A stretch of DNA of 37,993 nucleotides, from contig DATMYQ010000386.1 in NCBI GenBank assembly GCA_035560935.1, positions 1 to 37,993 on the forward strand, in the 5' to 3' direction. Position 1 is the first letter of the stretch; every line of letters begins with the position of its first letter. The translations under genes were made by a program, and so were the position numbers. Positions 8,470 through 15,197 of this stretch are shown piece after piece. A model generated the notes under the pieces. It saw only the letters and a list, made by a program, of their open reading frames with translations. It did not search any database and was not told the DNA's origin. This DNA is from DATMYQ01 sp035560935. GTDB taxonomy: Bacteria; Bacillota; Negativicutes; Sporomusales; Sporomusaceae.

Positions 8470-9830
8470 AGCGGGTGCGACCAGGGAAAAACAGGATGCG
8501 CAGACTGTTAGGGATACTGACGCTGGTGATTTTCAATCTGCTTCTGCCGATAATTTGGCCTGCTGCGGAGCGGGGCCCCTGGTTGGCGGCCGGAACGGAT
8601 TTCATGGGATTTGGGCGCGGCCGGGCGGCCGCGACGGAATCCCGGGTGGAACAGATGAATATTCAAAACGGCGATGTGCGGGATGTGCTGATGGCACTGG
8701 CCAAAACCGCCGGCGCGAATATGATTGTTGATGAATCCGTGACCGGTACGGTCACCGCCCAACTGAGGGATGTTTCTTTTGAAGAGGCGCTGGTGTTGAT
8801 CACCCGGACCAAAGGGCTGTCTTTTCAGCGGCGGGACGGTGTGATTATTGTCGGTAGCGGTGAACAGCTGGGTAAAGGCTTTGATGAGTTACATATACTG
8901 CCGCTGAAATATGCCGGTGCCAAGGATGTGGCGGAGGTGCTGGGAGCCGCCCTGCGGGAACGTGCCGGTGAAAAAAATCAGCGGCTGCGGGTGGATACCT
9001 CCCGGAATATAGTTATCTTCTGGGGAACGCCCGCCGAAAAAGAACAAATTGAGCGCTTGCTGGCGGAACTGGACGCACCGCCGCCACAAATTTCTCTGGT
9101 GGCCCGGGTTGTGGCGATCCAACGGGCCAGTTCCCGGGACCTGGGTGTGGATTGGTCTTGGGATCTGCTGCCGAAAACTGCCGATTATGGTGAACCGTCA
9201 AAATCGGTAAACCCTGACGGGTCGGTGGATTATTACCCGGGGACCATTTCCCGCAGTTCCAGCCTGGATCGGCCGGGGGTGATCCAATTTGGCCGGGATC
9301 CGGAAGGCAGACCCTATGAATTCTATTTCCAGGCCAAGGTGAATGCACTGGTGAGCAGCGGCAATGCCAAAATCCTGGCCCGGCCGCAGATTATGGCGAT
9401 TGATGGCCGGGAAGCGAAGATTCTGATTGGGGACAGGGTTCCGGTGGTAACGGAAAAGAAAAATAATCGCGGGGATATTACCGCGTCGACAGAATATATT
9501 GATGCCGGTATTAAGCTGACGTACACGCCGCGAATTAATACAGACGGCCAAATTACGGCCATTGTCCACACCGAAGTCAGCAGCCCTACACTGACGCCGG
9601 AGCTGAAGGCATATCGGATCACAACCCGGGAAGCACAGACACACGTGCGGATGCGGGATGGAGAAACAATGGTGATCGGAGGCTTGATCGGCAGCAGCGA
9701 GACGAAGAACCTGAGAGGGATTCCTTATTTAAGTGACTTGCCAGTACTGGGCTGGCTGTTTAAAAGTCAAAACAACGCAAAGGATGATACGGAAGTCGTG
9801 ATTTTCCTGACTGCGAAAATTATCAAATAG
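8466..9830 (+). CDS. Secretin (GspD/PilQ family)
   Basis: Forms an outer-membrane ring channel for type II secretion or type IV pili. After an N-terminal hydrophobic signal segment (about residues 14-35), an N0/STN-like domain spans about 60-125 and one N1/secretin-N domain about 130-205. The C-terminal secretin core follows, with SGNAKILARPQIMAIDG, the T-R-E-A-Q strand and the hallmark VIGGLI...IPYLSDLPVLGWLF. At 454 residues it is short for the family, with few N-domains and no visible lipobox or S-domain. The GTG at 8466 overlaps the preceding stop. A GTG at 8475 with GGAAGG 8 bases upstream, or the ATG at 8496, are plausible alternative starts. A secretin implies an outer membrane and so a diderm host. 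Confidence 0.9.
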   Translation: MKRVRPGKNRMRRLLGILTLVIFNLLLPIIWPAAERGPWLAAGTDFMGFGRGRAAATESRVEQMNIQNGDVRDVLMALAKTAGANMIVDESVTGTVTAQLRDVSFEEALVLITRTKGLSFQRRDGVIIVGSGEQLGKGFDELHILPLKYAGAKDVAEVLGAALRERAGEKNQRLRVDTSRNIVIFWGTPAEKEQIERLLAELDAPPPQISLVARVVAIQRASSRDLGVDWSWDLLPKTADYGEPSKSVNPDGSVDYYPGTISRSSSLDRPGVIQFGRDPEGRPYEFYFQAKVNALVSSGNAKILARPQIMAIDGREAKILIGDRVPVVTEKKNNRGDITASTEYIDAGIKLTYTPRINTDGQITAIVHTEVSSPTLTPELKAYRITTREAQTHVRMRDGETMVIGGLIGSSETKNLRGIPYLSDLPVLGWLFKSQNNAKDDTEVVIFLTAKIIK

Positions 9831-9853
9831 GGAAGGAATTGGAGGGATGCGCA

Positions 9854-10525
9854 ATGGCAATAAGAATTTTGGTGGTGGATGATCATGCGCTACTCAGACA
9901 GGGAATCAAAAACGTGTTGTCCCTGGAAGCGGATTTTGATGTGGTAGGCGAGGCGGGGGACGGGGAGGAAGCCATTCAAAAGGCATCTGAACTGGAACCC
10001 GATGTGATATTGTTGGATATGAGCATGCCCAAGATCAACGGATTGGCCGTAACCCGGGCGCTGCGGAACAACCGGTCCACGGTAAAAGTGATTATTTTGA
10101 CGATTAATGATGATGAAAACTATGTGCTGGAAGTGATCAAAGCCGGTGCCAACGGCTATCTGCTGAAAGACGTGGAACCGAGCATGCTGATCAAAGCGGT
10201 CCGCATCGTGTATGAAGGGCAATCATTTATTTATCCCACGCTGGCGCAACGGCTGTTTGGCGAACTCAGCCGGCAGGACGAACGAAAGCACGAGGCGGCG
10301 GATCAACTGCAGCGTCCGCGCGAAGAACGCCTGACTTACCGGGAAATTGAGGTATTGCAACTGGTGGGTCAGGGAATGAGCAACAACGAAATCGCGCAGC
10401 GGTTATACCTGAGTGAAAAGACGGTAAAAAATCACCTGACCAACATTTTTCGCAAAATCAGCGTGGTGGACCGCACCCAGGCGGTGCTGTACGCTATAAA
10501 ACATAAAATTGTTGTTCTGGAATAA
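9854..10525 (+). CDS. NarL/LuxR-family response regulator
   Basis: A two-component transcription regulator of 223 residues. The receiver domain (about 1-120) has Asp9-Asp10 as the acidic pocket, Asp55 as the phosphoacceptor in the VILLDMSMP segment, Thr in IILTI, and Lys in YLLKD. The C-terminal LuxR helix-turn-helix (about 155-220) carries LTYREIEVLQLV and SEKTVKNHLTNIF. It resembles the DegU/LiaR group. I chose the ATG at 9854 because GGAGGG lies 8 bases upstream; an in-frame ATG at 9839 has no such site. No sensor kinase is adjacent, so it is an orphan here. It lies 23 bases after the secretin and could be part of its transcript. Confidence 0.9.
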   Translation: MAIRILVVDDHALLRQGIKNVLSLEADFDVVGEAGDGEEAIQKASELEPDVILLDMSMPKINGLAVTRALRNNRSTVKVIILTINDDENYVLEVIKAGANGYLLKDVEPSMLIKAVRIVYEGQSFIYPTLAQRLFGELSRQDERKHEAADQLQRPREERLTYREIEVLQLVGQGMSNNEIAQRLYLSEKTVKNHLTNIFRKISVVDRTQAVLYAIKHKIVVLE

Positions 10526-10541
10526 AAAACGGTTTATACTG

Positions 10542-10584
10542 ACACTATCCTAGGCCGCATCGCGGTTTTCAGGATAGTGTTTTT
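10542..10584 (+). terminator. Terminator after the response regulator
   Basis: ACACTATCCT (10542-10551) pairs perfectly with AGGATAGTGT (10571-10580). An inner CCGC/GCGG stem lies between them and a run of T follows (10579-10584). Confidence 0.85.
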
Positions 10585-10630
10585 ACATCTGGGACGGAGT
10601 GTGCGTCTGATGCCGCGAAGAATATCTGTC

Positions 10631-10651
10631 CCGCCGGGATGTGACCGGCGG
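10631..10651 (-). terminator. Possible hairpin ending the leftward ComK-like gene
   Basis: CCGCCGG (10631-10637) pairs with CCGGCGG (10645-10651) immediately after the stop codon on the minus strand. No T-run follows on that strand, so terminator activity is uncertain. Confidence 0.3.
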
Positions 10652-11251
10652 TTAATTTTTGCGGGCGGATGATGAAACTACATCGGACTGTTGTTTGAAT
10701 AACAGAATATCGTAAAATACTTCAGCCAGACGACGGGCCAGCGGCGCTAGCGGGTCGGCAGAAGCATAGCCGGCGGCATTTTCGCGCAGCGGCGTCGCGG
10801 TTTCCGGTGCCGTCAGACGGGCCATGGCCAGCAGGCGGTGAATGGTGGCGGTATTCCAGAAGCAGGGGATCTGGCGGCCGCTGACCAGTTGCACTATGGA
10901 CCGGTAAGGCGCGGAGACTTTCGCGTTAATTTCTGATATGGCATGCAGGTTAACATAGCCGATGGCGGGGTCACCGGGCACCCGGGGCTGACGGACTTTG
11001 AACGGGACCAGCACCAGGCCGGGCGCCAACGGCAGCGGCTGCAGCAGCCGGCGGCAGGTGAGGCCGCCGGTCTGACGCCGCAATTCGGTGAGGTCCAACG
11101 CCCGGCTCCGGGCTAAACGGCGCAGGACGGCGGGAACCCGGCAGGGAATTACGTGGCACAAACCGTCCGACGACAGGACCTGGCAACTGTCTCCCTGTGA
11201 TGTATAACAGGGAAGCAACGCCGCGATGCGGCTGTGAACGGAAAGAGGCAT
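10652..11251 (-). CDS. ComK-like protein (tentative)
   Basis: A 199-residue cytosolic protein, Arg-rich with alternating beta-like segments. By eye it aligns with the competence regulator ComK in order and spacing. An N-terminal I-A-A-L-L-P and a segment of short strands are followed by LVPFKVRQPRVPGDPAIGYV, which matches ComK's LFPTLSSTRPQCGWI region. RSIVQLVSGRQIPCFWNTAT then matches its VTFSNGKTMELPISYNS region. The resemblance is weak in identity, and the family assignment needs a profile search. I chose the ATG at 11251, with AGGAG 9 bases upstream; a TTG at 11260 is too close to that site. The gene stands alone and divergent from the ABC-F gene. A LexA-type box lies in its 5' region. 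Confidence 0.45.
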   Translation of the reverse strand: MPLSVHSRIAALLPCYTSQGDSCQVLSSDGLCHVIPCRVPAVLRRLARSRALDLTELRRQTGGLTCRRLLQPLPLAPGLVLVPFKVRQPRVPGDPAIGYVNLHAISEINAKVSAPYRSIVQLVSGRQIPCFWNTATIHRLLAMARLTAPETATPLRENAAGYASADPLAPLARRLAEVFYDILLFKQQSDVVSSSARKN

Positions 11252-11268
11252 AAACAACAACTCCTATA

Positions 11269-11282
11269 CGAACAAACGTTCG
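11269..11282. promoter_or_regulatory. LexA/DinR-type SOS box
   Basis: CGAACAAACGTTCG is a perfect CGAAC-N4-GTTCG inverted repeat, matching the Firmicutes LexA core GAAC-N4-GTTC. It lies just downstream of the predicted -10 of the leftward gene, where a bound repressor would block transcription. It could also affect the divergent ABC-F gene. Confidence 0.65.
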
Positions 11283-11296
11283 ATAAATTTATTGTC

Positions 11297-11325
11297 ATCT
11301 TATCATAAAATCCATTCTTTGACAA
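11297..11325 (-). promoter_or_regulatory. Sigma-A promoter of the ComK-like gene
   Basis: On the minus strand, TTGTCA (11325-11320) is followed after exactly 17 bases by TAAGAT (11302-11297). Predicted initiation near 11290 places the SOS box within the first transcribed bases. Confidence 0.5.
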
Positions 11326-11359
11326 TAGCGGTCGAGACAAGGGACAGGGAGAGGAAACG

Positions 11360-13300
11360 ATGGAGCTACTGCAGGTGAGCGGTCTGAACAAAGCGTACGG
11401 ACCGGATACGGTGTTTGACGATGTGGCGTTTGAAATGCGCAGCGGTGAAAAAGTGGGCTTGATCGGCGGCAACGGCGCCGGCAAAACCACCTTGCTGCGC
11501 TGTATTCTGGGGGAGGAAGTGCCGGACGGCGGGCAGGTGTCGCTGTCAACTGGCGCTACGACAGGATATGTGGATCAAAATACCGGTGCCTGGCGTCAGG
11601 AAGGGGAAACGGCCACGTTGTACGATGAGCTGTGCGTTGCCTACCGGGACGTGATCGGTTGGCAGCAGGAGATGCGGCGGCTGGAAGCCGCAATTGCGGC
11701 GGAACGGGATGAGGCCCGGCTGGCGGCAGTGATGGCGGAATATTCCGCGGTGACCGCCCGGTTTGAAGGGGCTGGTGGCTACGAGTACGAAAGCAATATC
11801 CGGAGGGTGGCGTATGGTCTGGGTTTTTCCCCGGAGGATCTGACCCGCCGGCCGGATGAATTCTCCGGCGGACAAAAGACCCGGATCGGTTTGGCCCGGG
11901 CTTTGATCCGGCGACCGGATTTTTTGTTTTTGGACGAACCCACCAATCATTTGGATATCGAGATGGTGGAATGGCTGGAAGATTTTTTGCGGGAGTATCC
12001 CGGCGGTGTGCTGATCATTTCCCATGACCGTTACTTCCTTGATAGCGTGGCGGAGCGGATCCTGGAGCTGGAAGGCGGCCGGATCGACAGTTACCGGGGC
12101 GGCTACACCGACTATCTGGAACAAAAAAACGAACGTCGCGAGGCGATGAGCCGGGCTGTGGCCAAGCAACAGGCATACATCGCCAAAACGGAAGAATACA
12201 TCCGCACGTATAAGGCCGGGATCAAATCGAAACAGGCCCGGGGCCGCCAAAGTATTTTGAGCCGGCTGGAACGCCTGGCGATGCCTAAAGAAACCGCCGG
12301 GTTTGACTTTTTTGCCTTTAACCCGCCGGGAGAATGCGCCGAACGGGTGGCGGAAGCGGTGGCGGTGACGGCCGGTTATGGCCGGGAAGCTATTTTGCAC
12401 GACCTGTCGTTGCTGATTCGCAACGGGGAGGGCGTGGCGCTGGTGGGTCCCAACGGCGCCGGCAAGACCACATTGCTGAAACTGTTTACCGGTGATTTAT
12501 ATCCGACCGCCGGAAAAATCAAACTGGGCAGCCGGGTGAAGCTGGGTTATTTTGCCCAGGAACATGAAGGACTGACGGCGTCCAACCGAGTGCTGGACGA
12601 AATCATGCGGGAGTATGCGTTCAGCGAAGAACGGTCACGGCACTATCTCGGCGCGTTTCTGTTCCGGGGCGACGATGTTTATAAGCTGGTGGGGGATTTA
12701 AGCGGTGGGGAAAAAGCCCGGCTGGCTCTGCTGAAGTTGATGTTGACCGGTGCCAACTTTCTGGTGCTGGACGAACCCACCAATCATCTGGATATTGACG
12801 CGCGGGAAGCTGTGGAGGAAGCAATCATGAGCTTTCCCGGTACCTTCCTGACCGTCTCTCATGACCGTTATTTTTTGGATAAAGTGGCCAGCAAGGTTCT
12901 GGAATTAAAAGACGGCGGGCTGACTGAATACCTGGGAAATTATAGTGATTACCGGGATCGTAAGGCCGCTCTGGCTAAGGAAGCCCAGCGACTGGCGGAA
13001 CAGGCCGAGGCGGAGGAAAGCCGCCGGCGTAAAAATGACTTGACGGCGTCGGCGAAACCCGGCGGCGGTAAATATTCCAGCCCGCTCAGAGATCAACGGG
13101 AACGCGAACGGACCATCGCCCGGCTGGAAAAGGAAATCAGCGGGCTGGAGGCGCGGCTGGAGGAACTGGAACAGCAACTGAATGATCCGGCCAGCCATGA
13201 GGAGCCGGCTGCCAGCCGTAAATTGTCGGAAGAATACGCTTCCCAGCGGGAAGCCCTGGATGAGAAATATGGTCAGTGGCTGGAACTGACGGAAAATTAA
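11360..13300 (+). CDS. ABC-F family ATPase (Uup/YdiF-like)
   Basis: A cytosolic protein of 646 residues with two ABC domains and no membrane segments; ABC-F proteins act on ribosomes. The first domain has Walker A GGNGAGKTT (about residues 37-45), signature FSGGQKTR and Walker B LFLDEPTNHLD. The second has GPNGAGKTT (about 369), LSGGEKAR and LVLDEPTNHLD. The interdomain linker carries the basic YKAGIKSKQARGRQS stretch. A charged C-terminal coiled coil (about 550-646) is of the kind that lets Uup and YdiF bind nucleic acid. The start has GGAGAGG upstream. It is a single-gene unit. Target and role (translation factor or antibiotic protection) cannot be told from sequence; the Uup-like tail favours housekeeping. 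Confidence 0.92.
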   Translation: MELLQVSGLNKAYGPDTVFDDVAFEMRSGEKVGLIGGNGAGKTTLLRCILGEEVPDGGQVSLSTGATTGYVDQNTGAWRQEGETATLYDELCVAYRDVIGWQQEMRRLEAAIAAERDEARLAAVMAEYSAVTARFEGAGGYEYESNIRRVAYGLGFSPEDLTRRPDEFSGGQKTRIGLARALIRRPDFLFLDEPTNHLDIEMVEWLEDFLREYPGGVLIISHDRYFLDSVAERILELEGGRIDSYRGGYTDYLEQKNERREAMSRAVAKQQAYIAKTEEYIRTYKAGIKSKQARGRQSILSRLERLAMPKETAGFDFFAFNPPGECAERVAEAVAVTAGYGREAILHDLSLLIRNGEGVALVGPNGAGKTTLLKLFTGDLYPTAGKIKLGSRVKLGYFAQEHEGLTASNRVLDEIMREYAFSEERSRHYLGAFLFRGDDVYKLVGDLSGGEKARLALLKLMLTGANFLVLDEPTNHLDIDAREAVEEAIMSFPGTFLTVSHDRYFLDKVASKVLELKDGGLTEYLGNYSDYRDRKAALAKEAQRLAEQAEAEESRRRKNDLTASAKPGGGKYSSPLRDQRERERTIARLEKEISGLEARLEELEQQLNDPASHEEPAASRKLSEEYASQREALDEKYGQWLELTEN

Positions 13301-13302
13301 AG

Positions 13303-13351
13303 ACTAAAGTGAAGAAGGACCGCCGATTCGGCGGTCCTTCTTCACTTTAGT
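13303..13351 (+). terminator. Very long perfect hairpin after the ABC-F gene
   Basis: A 24-base-pair perfect inverted repeat with a one-base centre runs from ACTAAAGTGAAGAAGG to its complement CCTTCTTCACTTTAGT. It starts three bases after the stop codon. There is no T-run, so it may terminate weakly or protect the 3' end. Confidence 0.55.
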
Positions 13352-13504
13352 GGGTGTTGCCCGAACAAAAATCAGCGGAGCCGTGGTTGCTGGGAATCCG
13401 AGCGCGGCTTGCTTGAAATTGGCGGCAACATCCGCTGCCATGCTACAGTAGCCGTGGCGCTAATTTAATGAAGAACCGGTTCTTCGCCGTAAAGGTGAAG
13501 AAAA

Positions 13505-14098
13505 ATGGAATGGAACGAATTGCTGGCGGCAGCCCGGCAACCCGGCACAGGAGAAGCGGCCATGACGGAAATATGCCGTCGGTTTACCGGATTGGTAAAG
13601 AAAACCGCCGGACAGAATCATTTGCGAACGATCCGGGAAGACGCGCTGGCGGAAGGCTGGCTGGCGGTAGTGAAGGCAGTGAACAGTTATGATCCGGCCC
13701 GGGACGTGCCGTTTCCCGGCTACGTGGAAAGCCGGGTTCGCTACGCGGTCTGGAATTTGTTCAAGAGGGAGCGGCGGCGCTGGGAGCGGGAACCGCTTCT
13801 GAACGAATCTGCGGCAGAAAACAGGTCCGACAATCTGCTGACCGCACTGGCGGCGCCGGATGATGTGCAGCAGGCGGTGGAAAAGCGCTGGCAGCAACAG
13901 ATGCTGCAACAGGCGTTGGTGAAATTGCCGTTGCGGCAGCGGCGGGCGGTGGAACGAACGTTGCTGGAGGGAGAGCGGCTGAACTTGCTGGCGGCAGAAC
14001 TGGGAGTCACGGTTCAGGCGGTGCATAATTTGCGGAAAAAAGGACTGGGGGGTTTAAAAAAAGAACTGGCCGGAATGTATCTCAGCGAAGGGAGGTGA
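13505..14098 (+). CDS. Small sigma-70 family factor
   Basis: A 197-residue RNA polymerase sigma factor with region 2 and region 4 only. Region 2 (about residues 30-95) includes AEGWLAVVKAVNSYDPARD followed by F-P-G-Y-V-E-S-R-V-R-Y, the -10 recognition helix pattern. Region 4 (about 140-190) includes LPLRQRRAVERTLLEGE and AAELGVTVQAVHNLRKKGL as the helix-turn-helix. The ATG at 13505 follows AAAGGTGAAG; an upstream in-frame extension is unnecessary. It is followed 4 bases later by a DUF1659 gene and then DUF2922 and YvrJ genes, a recurrent Firmicutes grouping. No anti-sigma factor is visible. Its regulon is unknown; the adjacent small genes are the obvious candidates. Confidence 0.85.
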   Translation: MEWNELLAAARQPGTGEAAMTEICRRFTGLVKKTAGQNHLRTIREDALAEGWLAVVKAVNSYDPARDVPFPGYVESRVRYAVWNLFKRERRRWEREPLLNESAAENRSDNLLTALAAPDDVQQAVEKRWQQQMLQQALVKLPLRQRRAVERTLLEGERLNLLAAELGVTVQAVHNLRKKGLGGLKKELAGMYLSEGR

Positions 14099-14102
14099 GA
14101 AT

Positions 14103-14327
14103 ATGGCTGTAGTAAAAACTCCCCAGCCGGGGAAACTGATCATCCGGACGCAAAAAGGCGTTAACGCGGCCGGTCAGCCGACGTACCGCCAGCAGAGCTA
14201 TGCGAACTTGAAGCCGTCGGCTGCCGACGCGGATGTGTACGCGGTGGGTCAGGGACTGGGATCCCTGCAAACGCTGCCGGTGACGGACATTACCCGTCAG
14301 GATGCCGGCAATCTGGTGAACCAGTAA
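14103..14327 (+). CDS. DUF1659 family protein
   Basis: A 74-residue protein. After a short lead it has a G-K-L-I-I-R-T-Q-K-G strand, a Q-S-Y-A-N-L-K-P-S-A-A-D-A-D-V-Y-A-V segment and an L-P-V-T-D-I-T-R-Q-D end. This pattern is typical of the small DUF1659 proteins found with DUF2922 and YvrJ. Function is unknown. A strong GGGAGGTGAG ribosome-binding site overlaps the end of the sigma gene, implying coupling. Confidence 0.8.
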   Translation: MAVVKTPQPGKLIIRTQKGVNAAGQPTYRQQSYANLKPSAADADVYAVGQGLGSLQTLPVTDITRQDAGNLVNQ

Positions 14328-14368
14328 TCGCCTGACCGGGAAAATGTAAAGGAAAGGAGGGGGATTTT

Positions 14369-14581
14369 ATGACCAAAACATTGGAAATGGTGTTCCGTAG
14401 TACGGCGGGTAAGGACGTGACGCTGAGCTTGGCCGATCCCAAAGCGGATCTGACACTCAGTCAGGTGCAAACGGTAATGCAGGACATTGCCAGTCGGAAT
14501 ATTTTCAGCATCAGCGGCGCGGAATTAAAAGACGTCGTGACGGCGCGGATTCGGAGCCGTGACGCGGTCGATCTGGTATAA
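14369..14581 (+). CDS. DUF2922 family protein
   Basis: A 70-residue protein starting MTKTLEMVFRSTAGK, with a central L-S-L-A-D-P-K-A-D-L-T segment and a helix V-Q-T-V-M-Q-D-I. It is a typical DUF2922 protein, a partner of DUF1659 in many Firmicutes. Function is unknown. GGAAAGGAGGGGG before the ATG is an unusually strong ribosome-binding site, suggesting high expression. It follows the DUF1659 gene by 41 bases. Confidence 0.82.
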   Translation: MTKTLEMVFRSTAGKDVTLSLADPKADLTLSQVQTVMQDIASRNIFSISGAELKDVVTARIRSRDAVDLV

Positions 14582-14604
14582 TACCGGAGAAAGGAGCGCG
14601 GACC

Positions 14605-14748
14605 ATGGAAATGTTTCTCAATTACTGTTCCGGCTACGGGTTTCCCATGGTGGTGGCCGCTTATTTGCTGGTCCGCATGGAAGGGAAATTAACCGTCTTG
14701 ACCGACAGTATTAATGAGCTGACCCGGGCGATTGCCCAACGGATGTAG
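14605..14748 (+). CDS. YvrJ family small membrane protein
   Basis: A 47-residue protein. An N-terminal hydrophobic segment has the diagnostic G-F-P-M-V-V-A-A-Y-L-L-V-R-M-E, and an amphipathic helix L-T-D-S-I-N-E-L-T-R-A-I follows. This matches YvrJ, a single-pass protein coded beside sigma factor genes in Bacillus. AGGAG at 14592-14596 lies 8 bases before the ATG. It is the last gene of the sigma/DUF1659/DUF2922 cluster and is followed by a terminator. Function is unknown. Its size and hydrophobicity resemble phage holins, but I see no phage genes nearby. Confidence 0.8.
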   Translation: MEMFLNYCSGYGFPMVVAAYLLVRMEGKLTVLTDSINELTRAIAQRM

Positions 14749-14761
14749 ATGTAAGAGAAAG

Positions 14762-14815
14762 AAAAAGGTCGCCTGCCGGAAAATCATCCGGTAGGCGACC
14801 TTTTTGTCGCATCAG
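14762..14815 (+). terminator. Terminator after yvrJ
   Basis: GGTCGCCTGCCGG pairs with CCGGTAGGCGACC (one G-T pair), flanked by AAAAA and TTTTT. It can work on both strands and so could also end the leftward small gene at 14866. Confidence 0.85.
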
Positions 14816-14865
14816 AAAGTCTCAGCTTAGTGTTCCGACAACAGGTTGCTTTTTCGGCCGGAGTG

Positions 14866-15006
14866 CTAGAAAAGGCGAAGCAACAGAAAGCCCAGATAGC
14901 CGGCGCCGAAAATCAGCGTACTGCTCAAAATATAGTCAGCGGCCTTCTGCGGACGAACCACGGCCCGGTTACGATAGTAGTGATAGGTATACATATACTC
15001 TTTCAC
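14866..15006 (-). CDS. Small membrane protein, 46 residues, unknown
   Basis: A minus-strand reading frame starts at a GTG (15006), with an AGTGAGGA ribosome-binding site 6 bases upstream, and ends at a TAG (14868-14866). The protein begins MKEYMYTYHYYRNRAVVRPQ, unusually rich in Tyr and Arg, and continues with one hydrophobic segment (about residues 25-44, with an F-G-A-G-Y-L-G-F core). It ends in R-L-F, giving a positive-inside single-pass topology. The opposite strand in this stretch has no convincing gene. I do not recognise the family. It stands alone between the yvrJ terminator and recD2. Confidence 0.5.
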   Translation of the reverse strand: MKEYMYTYHYYRNRAVVRPQKAADYILSSTLIFGAGYLGFLLLRLF

Positions 15007-15197
15007 GGTAAATCCTCACTTGCATTTGTTGAATTTTGCAGGAAAAGCGCGGTGGGAAAGGAATATATCAAAAAGAAACAATGCGCTATGCCTATCAGAA
15101 TGTTATATACTCCTCAATATTTGAAATTCCTGCTGCTTACAGGGAAAGAATGATATTTATTAAAGATATGTAACTTTTATTATTAGGAGAGAAAAAG

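Noticed and set aside
10971..11186. Overlapping GC-rich open frames in the ComK-like region
   Set aside because: Their translations are Pro/Arg/Ala-rich low-complexity sequences typical of shadow frames in GC-rich coding DNA.
14605..14748. YvrJ as a phage holin
   Set aside because: It has holin-like size and hydrophobicity, but no lysin, tail or other phage gene is near, and the DUF1659/DUF2922/sigma neighbours fit the non-phage YvrJ cluster.
14830..15153. A 107-codon plus-strand open frame before recD2
   Set aside because: It has no ribosome-binding site and no recognisable pattern, and it lies opposite a short minus-strand frame with a good ribosome-binding site and membrane segment.
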